DNA from: Phycisphaerales bacterium
Lineage (GTDB): Bacteria > Planctomycetota > Phycisphaerae > Sedimentisphaerales > Anaerobacaceae
Direction: 5' to 3'
Assembly (NCBI GenBank): GCA_030602885.1
Contig: JAUVYV010000008.1
Coordinates: 1 to 64,000, forward strand
Length of the DNA stretch: 64,000 nucleotides
Position numbers and translations under genes: made by a program. Below are positions 53,013-60,511 of the stretch, in pieces (positions within the stretch are counted from its first letter, which is position 1; each line of letters begins with the position of its first letter). The notes below the pieces were generated by a model. That model made no database searches and was not told the DNA's origin. It saw only the letters and a list, made by a program, of their open reading frames with translations.

Positions 53013-53539
53013 GTCTTGCTCCTGTTATTGCGGTCCATCAATGCTCACTTCATCGGCAATGTTAATTTGGGTATATTAGCATATTTAGGCAAAATACCAC
53101 ACTTCCCACAAAAATTTTCCCCGATTCTCTTTTCTCCCGGAATCCCAACTCTCTTATAGGACCTTCACGTTTGGCGGGCGGAGACCCCTCAAATGTTTAG
53201 CCCTCGAACCCTGGCGAATCTGCTTTGAGCAGATTTGAAAGGCGTTCGGGGGTTGCCTACGTGAGGAATGCTTATTGTCATTCCCGCGAAAGCGGGAATC
53301 CACTTCATAATTCGATATTCCCTCCGTCATTGCGAGGCGGAGCCGAAGCAATCTTTTGTCACCTCGAGCGCAGTCGAGAGGTCTATTCTTTTCCGTCATT
53401 GCCAGGAGCAAGGCGGATTAACGCGGATAACGCAGAGACAAGAAGGCCCTTGGCGATATACGATATACGATATACGAAATACGAGATACGATTTACTGCC
53501 GAAATGTCAACTGATCTTGAAGAAAAAAATGGGGGAATT
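53013..53539. repeat. Cluster of palindromic and simple intergenic repeats
   Basis: No gene is supported. In order: a long hairpin at 53205-53248 (CGAAC outer arm, AATCTGCT-TTG-AGCAGATT core), ATTCCCGC-GAAA-GCGGGAAT at 53280-53299, ATTGC...GCAAT at 53329-53352, ACCTCGA...TCGAGAGGT at 53361-53382, a GCGGATTAACGCGGATAACG stretch near 53413, and tandem CGATATA units at 53453-53483. These resemble widely scattered REP-like elements. Confidence 0.7.
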
Positions 53540-53821
53540 TCACCGCGGAGTGTTCGAAGAAGCTGTTTTGGCATAATTTAGGAATAATATTGTGCCATTT
53601 TGGCAGACCGCCGATTTCCAATAAAGACGAGGCGAACCCAACAACGCTTCTTTTGGCTCAAAAAGACCGATTTTTTTATCTAAGATTATAATGCCATCTG
53701 GCACAAACTTTGCGTTATTGAAAAGGTAATAAGGACGTCCATTAGGTGATGGATCGTCGAAGTAGTTTTGATTTAGTTGCTCATAACCACCTCGCCCTCC
53801 ATTTCTTCTGGCTTCCGAAGG
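53540..53821 (-). pseudogene. C-terminal gene fragment without a start
   Basis: An open frame on the minus strand runs from just after a TAA at 53824-53822 to TGA 53542-53540, 93 codons, with no ATG. It encodes GGRGGYEQLNQNYFDDPSPN, then GRPYYLFNNAKFVPDGIIIL, LDKKIGLFEPKEALLGSPR and NGTILFLNYAK. The regular composition and AT-rich codon use suggest the end of a once-real protein. No family is recognised. Confidence 0.35.
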
Positions 53822-53867
53822 TTAGTTAAGTAGCGATTTATTAACGTTTAATGAGAGGAGCCTAATT

Positions 53868-54074
53868 ATGGCTGCATATTATGTAAACAAAAACGCACAA
53901 GCTAACGGAGATCATGAAGTTCACAAGTCAGGTTGCTCTCATATGCCAGCTACAGAGAACAGGCGGTATTTGGGTGATTTCCCCAGTTGTCATGATGCTG
54001 TGGCGGCAGCAAAGGAAGTGTATCCAAGGGCTGATGGCTGCAAATATTGCTCACCAGCGTGCCATACATCTTAG
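53868..54074 (+). CDS. Small conserved Cys/His protein of unknown function
   Basis: 68 aa: AYYVNKNAQANGDHEVHKSG, then CSHMPATENRRYLGDFPSCH, and DGCKYCSPACHTS at the end. This short family is recurrent in many bacteria, always with the YYVNKNAQxNGDHEVH start and the closing CxxC-x-x-x-CHTS, likely a metal site. GGAG lies nine bases before ATG 53868. It opens a low-GC stretch together with the 602-aa gene. Confidence 0.75.
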   Translation: MAAYYVNKNAQANGDHEVHKSGCSHMPATENRRYLGDFPSCHDAVAAAKEVYPRADGCKYCSPACHTS

Positions 54075-54138
54075 CACGATATTGGATCGAGCATTAGTTA
54101 AACGGTAAATTGTTAATATTTATGGAAAAGAATTGATT

Positions 54139-55947
54139 ATGGTTAAGAAAGCCAAGAAGAAGGTTGCTAAGAAGAGGGTGGCTAAGAAAAAAGGCAAAAA
54201 GAAGGTTACTAAGAAGAAAACATCTGGGAAAAAAAGGGAGGTAGATGTTCGGAAAGAGGTGTCTATGGACGAAACTAATACTCATGATGCTGAACAAAAG
54301 GCATACGAAGAAAGACTGCGTCGAAGATTAAAACAATTAAGAAGAGCATTTGAAGAAGGAAATATCAGGATTCCTGACGACCCTCATATTACAGAAAGTC
54401 TACTTGCAGTTAGGAATGGTCCGGATGGGGAGATTGACCTTAATTCTGTCAATGGACTAGTTCGATCTATGGCATTAGCTGTAACCTTTATGGAAGATAG
54501 AAAAGAATTAAAAAAAGCCTTTCCACTTGATGAAATTCAGCATAAATATTTTGAAGCCATAGAAGATAATTTTGGTGAATTCTATAAAAAAATGATTGAG
54601 CAAGAGTTGACTCCTCATGAAGCAGGTGTTGCTCTGTCGCAAAGAAAAGAAGTTATAAAGTCCATAACTGATCCGATACCAGAATTTATTGAAGCCATCG
54701 AAGGCTTTTGGCATCAAGCGGGTGAGGCCGTATTTGCGCATGTAGAAGATACGCATGATACTCTGAAAGGCGTGTTTGGGGGGGATTTGTTTCCATCGCA
54801 AAATGAAAATATTGCATCAAAATGCGGCATCTATACTGACACTATTATTCTGCCGGATCCTTTCCTTAGGTCAAAGGAGATCTTTTCAAGGAGCCCAGAA
54901 AAAGATCAAGCCTATTATTTCATAAAGCATGCATTAAATATTCTTCAGTACAAAGAGTTGGCGTGTGCAGAAGTGGAAACACCGATAGTAGTTATTGCTC
55001 CAGATAAAGGAGTGCTAGAGGAAAGAGAACGAGATTATTACATAAAATTAGGGAAAGAGGATGCTTTATCGCATGCAAAGAAATTATTTGGACGGGATTT
55101 CGAATCGTTCGAAGAGCTGATGGGGTTTGCTACCACACTCGATTCTATTGAGAAAGTTGTCGCAGAACTAAAAGATAAATCAAGACTTTTGTTTGATACT
55201 GAGTGGGAAGGCAGTATATCTGAGCAAATTCAGTTTGCCATTGAGAAGGACAGTGAAAAAGTGCGACTAACAAATCACCCTGGAATACTCGTCGCAGGAC
55301 ATGCAATGGGAAGAATGTGTATCTGTAATGAACTACTCATAAGATCGAGAAGATTAGGAGGTACACCGATAATTGATGTACCAACATCATGGAAGTACTT
55401 CAACTGGAAGCTCGAATATGATGCCGACAAAGCAGAAATTGAGCGGAACCTCAAGAATCTTCATGTTTTACGGGGCCTCCAATCACTCGCGGAAAACAAA
55501 ATGCAGTGGCTTGGAAAAGTTCCAGTCAAGGCATTAATTGAGATCAGAAAAACTGGAGCATTAGCAGAAATAAGAGAAGTGCTCGGTAAAGGAGTTATGG
55601 AACTTGCTCAGGCCAAACCAACCAATTTTCACCAAACCGCCGATCAAGTGTTTGATAATATTGAACATGCCTTCGTGGATCATAAGGAAAAAATAAAGAA
55701 ACTAAGTAAAAAGAAGTGGAAATTTGCAGGAACTGATATAGGGTCATGGCTAGCTGTCGGAACATTAGAAGTCACAGCCGCAGCTACAGGTTTACCCGTA
55801 TGGGGCTTGGCCACGATTGCAGCCAATCAGGTATTTGATTTCCCGAAGTTGAAAGATATTCCTGCGTCAATAAAGGAGTTGGCTGAAGAAAGCCGAAAAC
55901 TCAAACAATCGCCAGTTGGAATGCTATTCACGTATGCAAAAAAGTAG
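54139..55947 (+). CDS. Orphan 602-aa protein with a Lys-rich histone-like tail
   Basis: The first 40 residues are almost only Lys, Ala, Val and Arg (VKKAKKKVAKKRVAKKKGKK), like H1/AlgP-type nucleic-acid-binding tails. Next comes a helical, charged region (YEERLRRRLKQLRRAFEEGN) and about 450 residues without a recognised domain, including FIEAIEGFWHQAGEAVFAHV, CAEVETPIVVIAPDKGVLEE and LVAGHAMGRMCICNELLIRS. A hydrophobic stretch near the C-terminus (GSWLAVGTLEVTAAATGLPV) follows. GC is clearly lower than the flanking genes and codon use differs, a sign of transfer. ATG 54139 is preferred over TTG 54133. The function is unknown. Confidence 0.7.
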   Translation: MVKKAKKKVAKKRVAKKKGKKKVTKKKTSGKKREVDVRKEVSMDETNTHDAEQKAYEERLRRRLKQLRRAFEEGNIRIPDDPHITESLLAVRNGPDGEIDLNSVNGLVRSMALAVTFMEDRKELKKAFPLDEIQHKYFEAIEDNFGEFYKKMIEQELTPHEAGVALSQRKEVIKSITDPIPEFIEAIEGFWHQAGEAVFAHVEDTHDTLKGVFGGDLFPSQNENIASKCGIYTDTIILPDPFLRSKEIFSRSPEKDQAYYFIKHALNILQYKELACAEVETPIVVIAPDKGVLEERERDYYIKLGKEDALSHAKKLFGRDFESFEELMGFATTLDSIEKVVAELKDKSRLLFDTEWEGSISEQIQFAIEKDSEKVRLTNHPGILVAGHAMGRMCICNELLIRSRRLGGTPIIDVPTSWKYFNWKLEYDADKAEIERNLKNLHVLRGLQSLAENKMQWLGKVPVKALIEIRKTGALAEIREVLGKGVMELAQAKPTNFHQTADQVFDNIEHAFVDHKEKIKKLSKKKWKFAGTDIGSWLAVGTLEVTAAATGLPVWGLATIAANQVFDFPKLKDIPASIKELAEESRKLKQSPVGMLFTYAKK

Positions 55948-56021
55948 TGAGGCCATCCCAAATCTTCAATTGCTAATCCCTAACCTTTCGCCGCCCCGGT
56001 TGTCAGCCTCCGCTGCTGGTT

Positions 56022-56054
56022 TGCAATTATATCCTTCCGGTCAAAAACTACAAT
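56022..56054 (-). promoter_or_regulatory. Promoter-like repeat, copy A
   Basis: On the minus strand TTGTAG, 16 bases, TATAAT (56031-56026). It is nearly identical over about 30 bases to copy B at 56580. Nothing on the minus strand downstream is a gene, so copy A would transcribe antisense to the 3' end of the 602-aa gene. Confidence 0.55.
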
Positions 56055-56083
56055 CCCATTTTCGCCAAACTGAACCTTTCGGG

Positions 56084-56512
56084 TCATTCATTATTTATAT
56101 TTTTCTGCAGTTTAGTTTGATTCGGCACCTCTCTAACATAAAAAGGCAAAGATCCTTTTATTTGATTATCGATGGCTAAATCAATCCTGTATTGCCCATA
56201 CTTTTCAAACTTGAGTCTTTGAATATTTAGAACGAAATTAACAGATCTCGAATCCACATCGTCTCTAAAACTCACATTCATATTGCCTTCCAGCTTAGGG
56301 CCTATTGCTTTGCCGTCTTCATCAATTATATGGATTCTTATGGAATGGCTGCCTTCTTCAATCTTCTCAAATCGTATTCTTGCTGCGATAGCACAAGCTG
56401 GGTGCACAGTAGGCATTTCTTTAGCATAAATACCATCGAAGGCCCCTAAGATATTCAATTTCCCTTGCTGCTCTGTTGCTGCGTCGCATAATAAGAAAGC
56501 TTCAATATTCAT
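56084..56512 (-). CDS. DUF6941 family protein
   Basis: 142 aa, predicted beta-rich. It begins MNIEAFLLCDAATEQQGKLN directly followed by ILGAFDGIYA, the diagnostic start of DUF6941, and continues VHPACAIAARIRFEKIEEGS and IRIHIIDEDGKAIGP. It ends GSLPFYVREVP. The function is unknown; members are small soluble proteins found in diverse bacteria. ATG 56512 has AGGGGA upstream and a promoter-like repeat (copy B) at 56580-56612, placing +1 about 65 bases before the start. Confidence 0.85.
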   Translation of the reverse strand: MNIEAFLLCDAATEQQGKLNILGAFDGIYAKEMPTVHPACAIAARIRFEKIEEGSHSIRIHIIDEDGKAIGPKLEGNMNVSFRDDVDSRSVNFVLNIQRLKFEKYGQYRIDLAIDNQIKGSLPFYVREVPNQTKLQKNINNE

Positions 56513-56579
56513 TTTAGTCCCCTGACAATATGCGTTTAATTTTTTCCTCCCTGTTGTTTTTCCCCTTGTTGGCGTGATT

Positions 56580-56612
56580 TGAAATTATACCCTTCCGGCC
56601 AAAAACTACAAC
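56580..56612 (-). promoter_or_regulatory. Promoter-like repeat, copy B, upstream of DUF6941
   Basis: On the minus strand TTGTAG (56611-56606), 16-base spacer, perfect TATAAT (56589-56584). It is the same sequence as copy A at 56022 except for about three positions. Confidence 0.6.
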
Positions 56613-56868
56613 ATTTAATTCGTAGCTCAATTCACGAATCTTCCAACTCCAACTCTCTCGCATTTATCCCCGCAAAGCTACTTACTTCGGCCCAGCAGCA
56701 GAGGAACGGCTCCTCCAACGGCCCAGCAGCAGGGGACCCAACCTGTGGCTATAAAATTTCTTAGTGTCTTTGAGTCTTGGTGGTGAACCAAAATCCGCGG
56801 TCAAAAATCTCAGCATGCCAGGCATGCTTCAACCAGCTAACGACTATCGACCAGCGACTGTTTTATGC

Positions 56869-56897
56869 TTGACAAACAACTTCCCATAATGTATAAT
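56869..56897 (+). promoter_or_regulatory. Consensus sigma70 promoter
   Basis: Perfect TTGACA (56869-56874), 17-base spacer, perfect TATAAT (56892-56897). It is the best promoter match in the window, 55 bases before an ATG with a GGAGG site. Confidence 0.75.
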
Positions 56898-56951
56898 ATC
56901 TCGCTAACGAATAGAAAGTGAATACTGTATCCTAAACTCGGAGGGTTAAAA

Positions 56952-57449
56952 ATGCCTACCAAAACTCATGTATTTCAGGGCAGTTACATTGTGTTTCGGA
57001 TTTTGATAATTCGTATTTTGAATTTGTTTAGGATTTCGAGCTTAGGGTTTAGGATTTCGCCCGTGGGCGAACTACTTTTTATGCAAAACAAACCCAATGT
57101 CAAAATAATTAGACAACATTTAACTCTATGCGCAAAAAGGACTTACAGAAAATTTCTTGGAAAATGCGGCAAAAAAACAAACCCAAACAAACCCAATTCA
57201 AAGCCAATTCAAACCCAATTTCAGCCCAAACAAACCCAAAGCAAACCCAATTCAAAGCCAATTCAAACCCAATTTCAGCCCAAACAAACCCAAAGCAAAC
57301 CCAATCAAACCCAAAACGAACCCAATTTTTCAAGCTCGGCCACAAGCCGAGCGCAGACCCCCTCAAACCGGGGACTAATTTTCAAGCGACCCGCCAGGGT
57401 CGAAACCTATGACGCCACGAGAAAGATTACTTACCGTTCTAAGAGGTGA
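56952..57449 (+). CDS. Low-complexity Gln/Pro/Lys/Asn repeat ORF
   Basis: 165 codons beginning at ATG 56952, with GGAGG eight bases before it and a consensus promoter. The first 60 residues translate AT-rich filler (VFRILIIRILNLFRISSLGF). The middle is an 18-residue repeat (KPNSKPIQTQFQPKQTQS) twice over, encoded by a 54-nt tandem at 57187-57294. The tail overlaps the next gene by 41 bases. Similar NKPN/QTQ-type frames recur in planctomycete genomes as dispersed repeats, so the DNA repeat rather than the peptide may be what is conserved. Whether it is translated is doubtful despite good signals. Confidence 0.4.
   Translation: MPTKTHVFQGSYIVFRILIIRILNLFRISSLGFRISPVGELLFMQNKPNVKIIRQHLTLCAKRTYRKFLGKCGKKTNPNKPNSKPIQTQFQPKQTQSKPNSKPIQTQFQPKQTQSKPNQTQNEPNFSSSATSRAQTPSNRGLIFKRPARVETYDATRKITYRSKR
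57187..57294 (+). repeat. 54-nt tandem repeat, two copies plus degenerate flanks
   Basis: ACCCAATTCAAAGCC recurs at 57191 and 57245, a 54-base period. Flanking sequence consists of further CAAACCCAA words from 57176 to 57330. Confidence 0.85.
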
Positions 57450-58596
57450 AATCCCGGACTGCGTCCCGGTCGCTCCCGACTTCTCGAACATGATACCCGC
57501 CCGACTGACAGGCAAGCCCTTCTGGGACCTCTACCTCTACAATGACCCGCCCATCTGGCAGGCCTACATCGACGCTGCAAAGCGTTTCAACATCGACGCA
57601 CTTATGGACGGCTACTTCCCCCTCCACTTCCCCGACGAAAAAGACATCCTGCCCTGGCTCCGCCTGCCGCCCACGACCGAAGAGCAAAAAAATATCATCC
57701 CCGCCGACGAATGGCAGAGCTTTATCGTCTTCAAAAGCCCGCAGCGTATCGTCACACAGCGCAGCCGAACCGAAAACACCAGGCGCATCTGGGAGCCGAG
57801 GGTCTGCGTCTATTACGTCGCCGACGCACCAACCGAATGGATTCCGCCGGCACGTGCAGCACTGCCCGAAATTCCCGAACACTTCGAGCCGCTCGAAGAA
57901 GTCAAGCCCGCCGACACCGGACAAAAAGGCCTCGCTAAGCTAAAAGAAATGATGGCCGAGCAGGGCCTGGTCGGTGTATTCCTCGCCAAATCACTCATAC
58001 TACAGTCAGAACAGGACATCTTCAGGTACTACGACCGGCCGGACCTGCACGACTACTGGGCGCAAAAACTCGTCGAAAACGTCGAAAAACGCTTCCAGAA
58101 TATAATGGCTATGGACGTAAAACCAGACTTTATCTGTGTCGGAAGCTCCGGCACCCTCATCTTCCAGACCGTCGAGATTTTCCGCCGACTCGCCTTTCCC
58201 GCCATCAAACGCGCCATCGAACTGGCCACCGACGCCGGCTTTCCCACCCACATCCACTCCTGCGGCCCGGAAAAACAGCTCGTCAAAATAATGGCAGAAG
58301 AAACCGACCTCACCGTCATCGACCCGCTCGAAATCCCCCCGATGGGCGATTGCATCTTAGCCGAAATAAAGAAGCTCTACGGCCGCAAACTCACACTCAA
58401 AGGAAACCTCCACACAACCGAAGTGATGCTCTACGGAACCCCCGAAGCTGTCTCTGCCGCCTGCGAAAAAACCATCGACGATGCCGCCTCCGGCGGCCGA
58501 TTCATCCTCTCAACAGGCGACCAGTGTGGCAGAGACACCCCAGACGAAAACCTCCTCGCTATGATCGACACCGCCCGAACCTACGGAAAATATTAA
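57409..58596 (+). CDS. Second uroporphyrinogen decarboxylase-family protein
   Basis: 395 aa. It opens TPRERLLTVLRGEIPDCVPV, the common start of UroD/MtaA-like proteins, and has FPTHIHSCGPEKQLVKIMAE (His and Cys of a zinc site), VIDPLEIPPMGDCIL, LTLKGNLHTTEVMLYGTPE and FILSTGDQCGRDTP. It is only distantly similar to the UroD-like protein at 35543. Members of this branch demethylate or transfer methyl groups, sometimes with corrinoid partners; none is visible here. The start ATG overlaps the repeat ORF. Codon use is GC-rich like the main chromosome. Confidence 0.8.
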   Translation: MTPRERLLTVLRGEIPDCVPVAPDFSNMIPARLTGKPFWDLYLYNDPPIWQAYIDAAKRFNIDALMDGYFPLHFPDEKDILPWLRLPPTTEEQKNIIPADEWQSFIVFKSPQRIVTQRSRTENTRRIWEPRVCVYYVADAPTEWIPPARAALPEIPEHFEPLEEVKPADTGQKGLAKLKEMMAEQGLVGVFLAKSLILQSEQDIFRYYDRPDLHDYWAQKLVENVEKRFQNIMAMDVKPDFICVGSSGTLIFQTVEIFRRLAFPAIKRAIELATDAGFPTHIHSCGPEKQLVKIMAEETDLTVIDPLEIPPMGDCILAEIKKLYGRKLTLKGNLHTTEVMLYGTPEAVSAACEKTIDDAASGGRFILSTGDQCGRDTPDENLLAMIDTARTYGKY

Positions 58597-58704
58597 CCGA
58601 ACCTCTTGTGTGGAATCAGGGTTGACAAGGCGGGGGGCGATGCTGTAAAATCTCGCTTTTTCGTTACTTGTGCGAAGTCAAATTCACTTTTTAAGGAGGC
58701 AGAG

Positions 58705-60336
58705 ATGTTTAACGGTATATTTCGCGTTCCGCAGCCGAAGAACGAGCCGATATTGGGTTATGCGCCAGGCAGTAGTGAGAAGGCGGAGTTGAAGGGCAAG
58801 CTTAAGGAGATGCTGAGCGGGCAGGCAGAGGTGCCGATGATAATCGGCGGCGAGGAGGTTCGAAACGGCAATCTCGCGGATATTCGCTGTCCGCACGACC
58901 ACGGGCATCTTCTGGGCAGGTATCATCAGGCGGATGCCGAGTATGCGATCAAGGCGGTGGATGCGGCCCAGAAGGTGAAGAGGCAGTGGGGCGAGATGCC
59001 GTGGGAGTCGCGTGCGGTAATTTTGCTGAAGGCGGCGGATCTGCTGGCGGGCAAGTACCGCCAGACGCTGAACGCTGCGACTATGCTGAATATGAGCAAG
59101 ACGCCTCATCAGGCGGAGATAGATGCGGCGTGTGAGCTGATAGATTTCTGGCGGTTTAATCCGCACTTCATGGAGGAGGTATATGGCGACCAGCCGATCT
59201 CGACGCCGGGTGTATTGAACTATATGGAGCATCGGCCTCTGGACGGCTTTGTCTTTGCGATTACGCCATTTAACTTTACGTCGATAGCGGGGAATCTGCC
59301 GACGGCACCGGCGTTGATGGGCAACACGGTTGTCTGGAAGCCGGCGTCTGCGGCGGTGCTGCCGGCGTATTTCATAATGAAGGTACTGGAAGAGGCGGGG
59401 ATGCCTCCGGGTGTTATCAATATGGTTCCGGGACCGGGGCCGGTTGTGGGACCTCCGGTTTTGAACGACGTTCGGTTAGGCGGTATTCACTTTACGGGCA
59501 GCACGTATGTCTTCTCGACGATATGGCTTGCGATAGGCAGTGATATTCGCAAGTATGTTTCTTATCCGCGGATTGTCGGTGAGACGGGCGGGAAGAACTT
59601 CATTTTTTCACATGCGAGCTGCGATGTTGAGGCGCTGGTTGCGGCGACGGTCCGCGGCGCGTTCGAGTATCAGGGACAGAAATGCTCTGCGGCGTCGCGG
59701 ATGTATGTGCCGGATTCGATATGGCCTGCGGTTAAGGAGCGGATGCTGGACGAAATCAAAGACGTGAAGATGGGTGACGTGTGTGATTTTCGGAATTTCA
59801 TGGGTGGTGTGATCGACAAGAAGGCATACGATACTATCGTCGAGTATATAGAATATGCGAAGACGACGGCGGGTCTGGAAATTATCACAGGCGGCGGATA
59901 CGATAACTCAAAGGGTTACTTTATCGAGCCGACGGTGGTAGTGAGCGAGGACCCAAAGTCGCGGCTGATGGCGGAGGAGATTTTCGGGCCGGTTATAACG
60001 GTGCATGTGTACCCGGAAAGGGACTATGACAAGATGCTGGAGGTCTGCGACCGGACGTCGCCATACGCGCTGACGGGTTCGATATTTTCACTTGACCGTG
60101 GTGCCACAGTCAAGGCGATGAACGTGCTTCGTCACGCGGCGGGTAATTTTTATGTGAACGACAAGCCGACCGGTGCGGTGGTGTCGCAGCAACCGTTCGG
60201 GGGGACGCGAGCATCGGGGACGAACGATAAGGCGGGGAGCTGGCTGAACCTTGAGCGGTGGGTGTCGCCGCGAGCAATCAAGGAGACGTTTTTGCCGCCG
60301 AGAGACTTCCGCTATCCGTACATGGGCGAGAAGTAG
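58705..60336 (+). CDS. pruA: 1-pyrroline-5-carboxylate (glutamate semialdehyde) dehydrogenase
   Basis: 543 aa aldehyde dehydrogenase that oxidises glutamate-gamma-semialdehyde to glutamate with NAD, in proline or arginine breakdown. The fold is marked by FAITPFNFTSIAGNLPTAPA, VVWKPASAAVLPAYFIMKVL, HFTGSTYVFSTIWLAIG, the catalytic Glu in IVGETGGKN and the nucleophile Cys in YQGQKCSAASRMYVP. It closes with FGGTRASGTNDKAGSWLNL. This matches the stand-alone P5CDH (TIGR01236-type) rather than a PutA fusion. ATG 58705 follows AAGGAGG closely; the maximal frame from 58606 adds unmatched sequence. No proline dehydrogenase is in the window. Confidence 0.9.
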   Translation: MFNGIFRVPQPKNEPILGYAPGSSEKAELKGKLKEMLSGQAEVPMIIGGEEVRNGNLADIRCPHDHGHLLGRYHQADAEYAIKAVDAAQKVKRQWGEMPWESRAVILLKAADLLAGKYRQTLNAATMLNMSKTPHQAEIDAACELIDFWRFNPHFMEEVYGDQPISTPGVLNYMEHRPLDGFVFAITPFNFTSIAGNLPTAPALMGNTVVWKPASAAVLPAYFIMKVLEEAGMPPGVINMVPGPGPVVGPPVLNDVRLGGIHFTGSTYVFSTIWLAIGSDIRKYVSYPRIVGETGGKNFIFSHASCDVEALVAATVRGAFEYQGQKCSAASRMYVPDSIWPAVKERMLDEIKDVKMGDVCDFRNFMGGVIDKKAYDTIVEYIEYAKTTAGLEIITGGGYDNSKGYFIEPTVVVSEDPKSRLMAEEIFGPVITVHVYPERDYDKMLEVCDRTSPYALTGSIFSLDRGATVKAMNVLRHAAGNFYVNDKPTGAVVSQQPFGGTRASGTNDKAGSWLNLERWVSPRAIKETFLPPRDFRYPYMGEK

Positions 60337-60365
60337 GGAAGGAAAGTTGTTTGGGGTGTGTGTTG

Positions 60366-60408
60366 ATGGGGCGCTGTCAGATAAGTGACCGGCGCCTCAT
60401 TTTTTTTT
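60366..60408 (+). terminator. Strong intrinsic terminator after pruA
   Basis: Arms ATGGGGCGC (60366-60374) and GCGCCTCAT (60392-60400), plus an inner GTCA/TGAC pair around a GATAAG loop. It is followed by about nine T at 60400-60408. Confidence 0.8.
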
Positions 60409-60511
60409 GCAGCGTTTTGCGCTCGGTGAATTGTATTCGTTGACATTGGTGGTGCAGTTGAGATGATTACAGCAGGGCATCGGGGCAAGACGTGGGTTTT
60501 AGGGGCGTTCG

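Noticed and set aside
57187-57294. 54-nt repeats as a CRISPR
   Set aside because: Direct tandem without spacers, low-complexity sequence.
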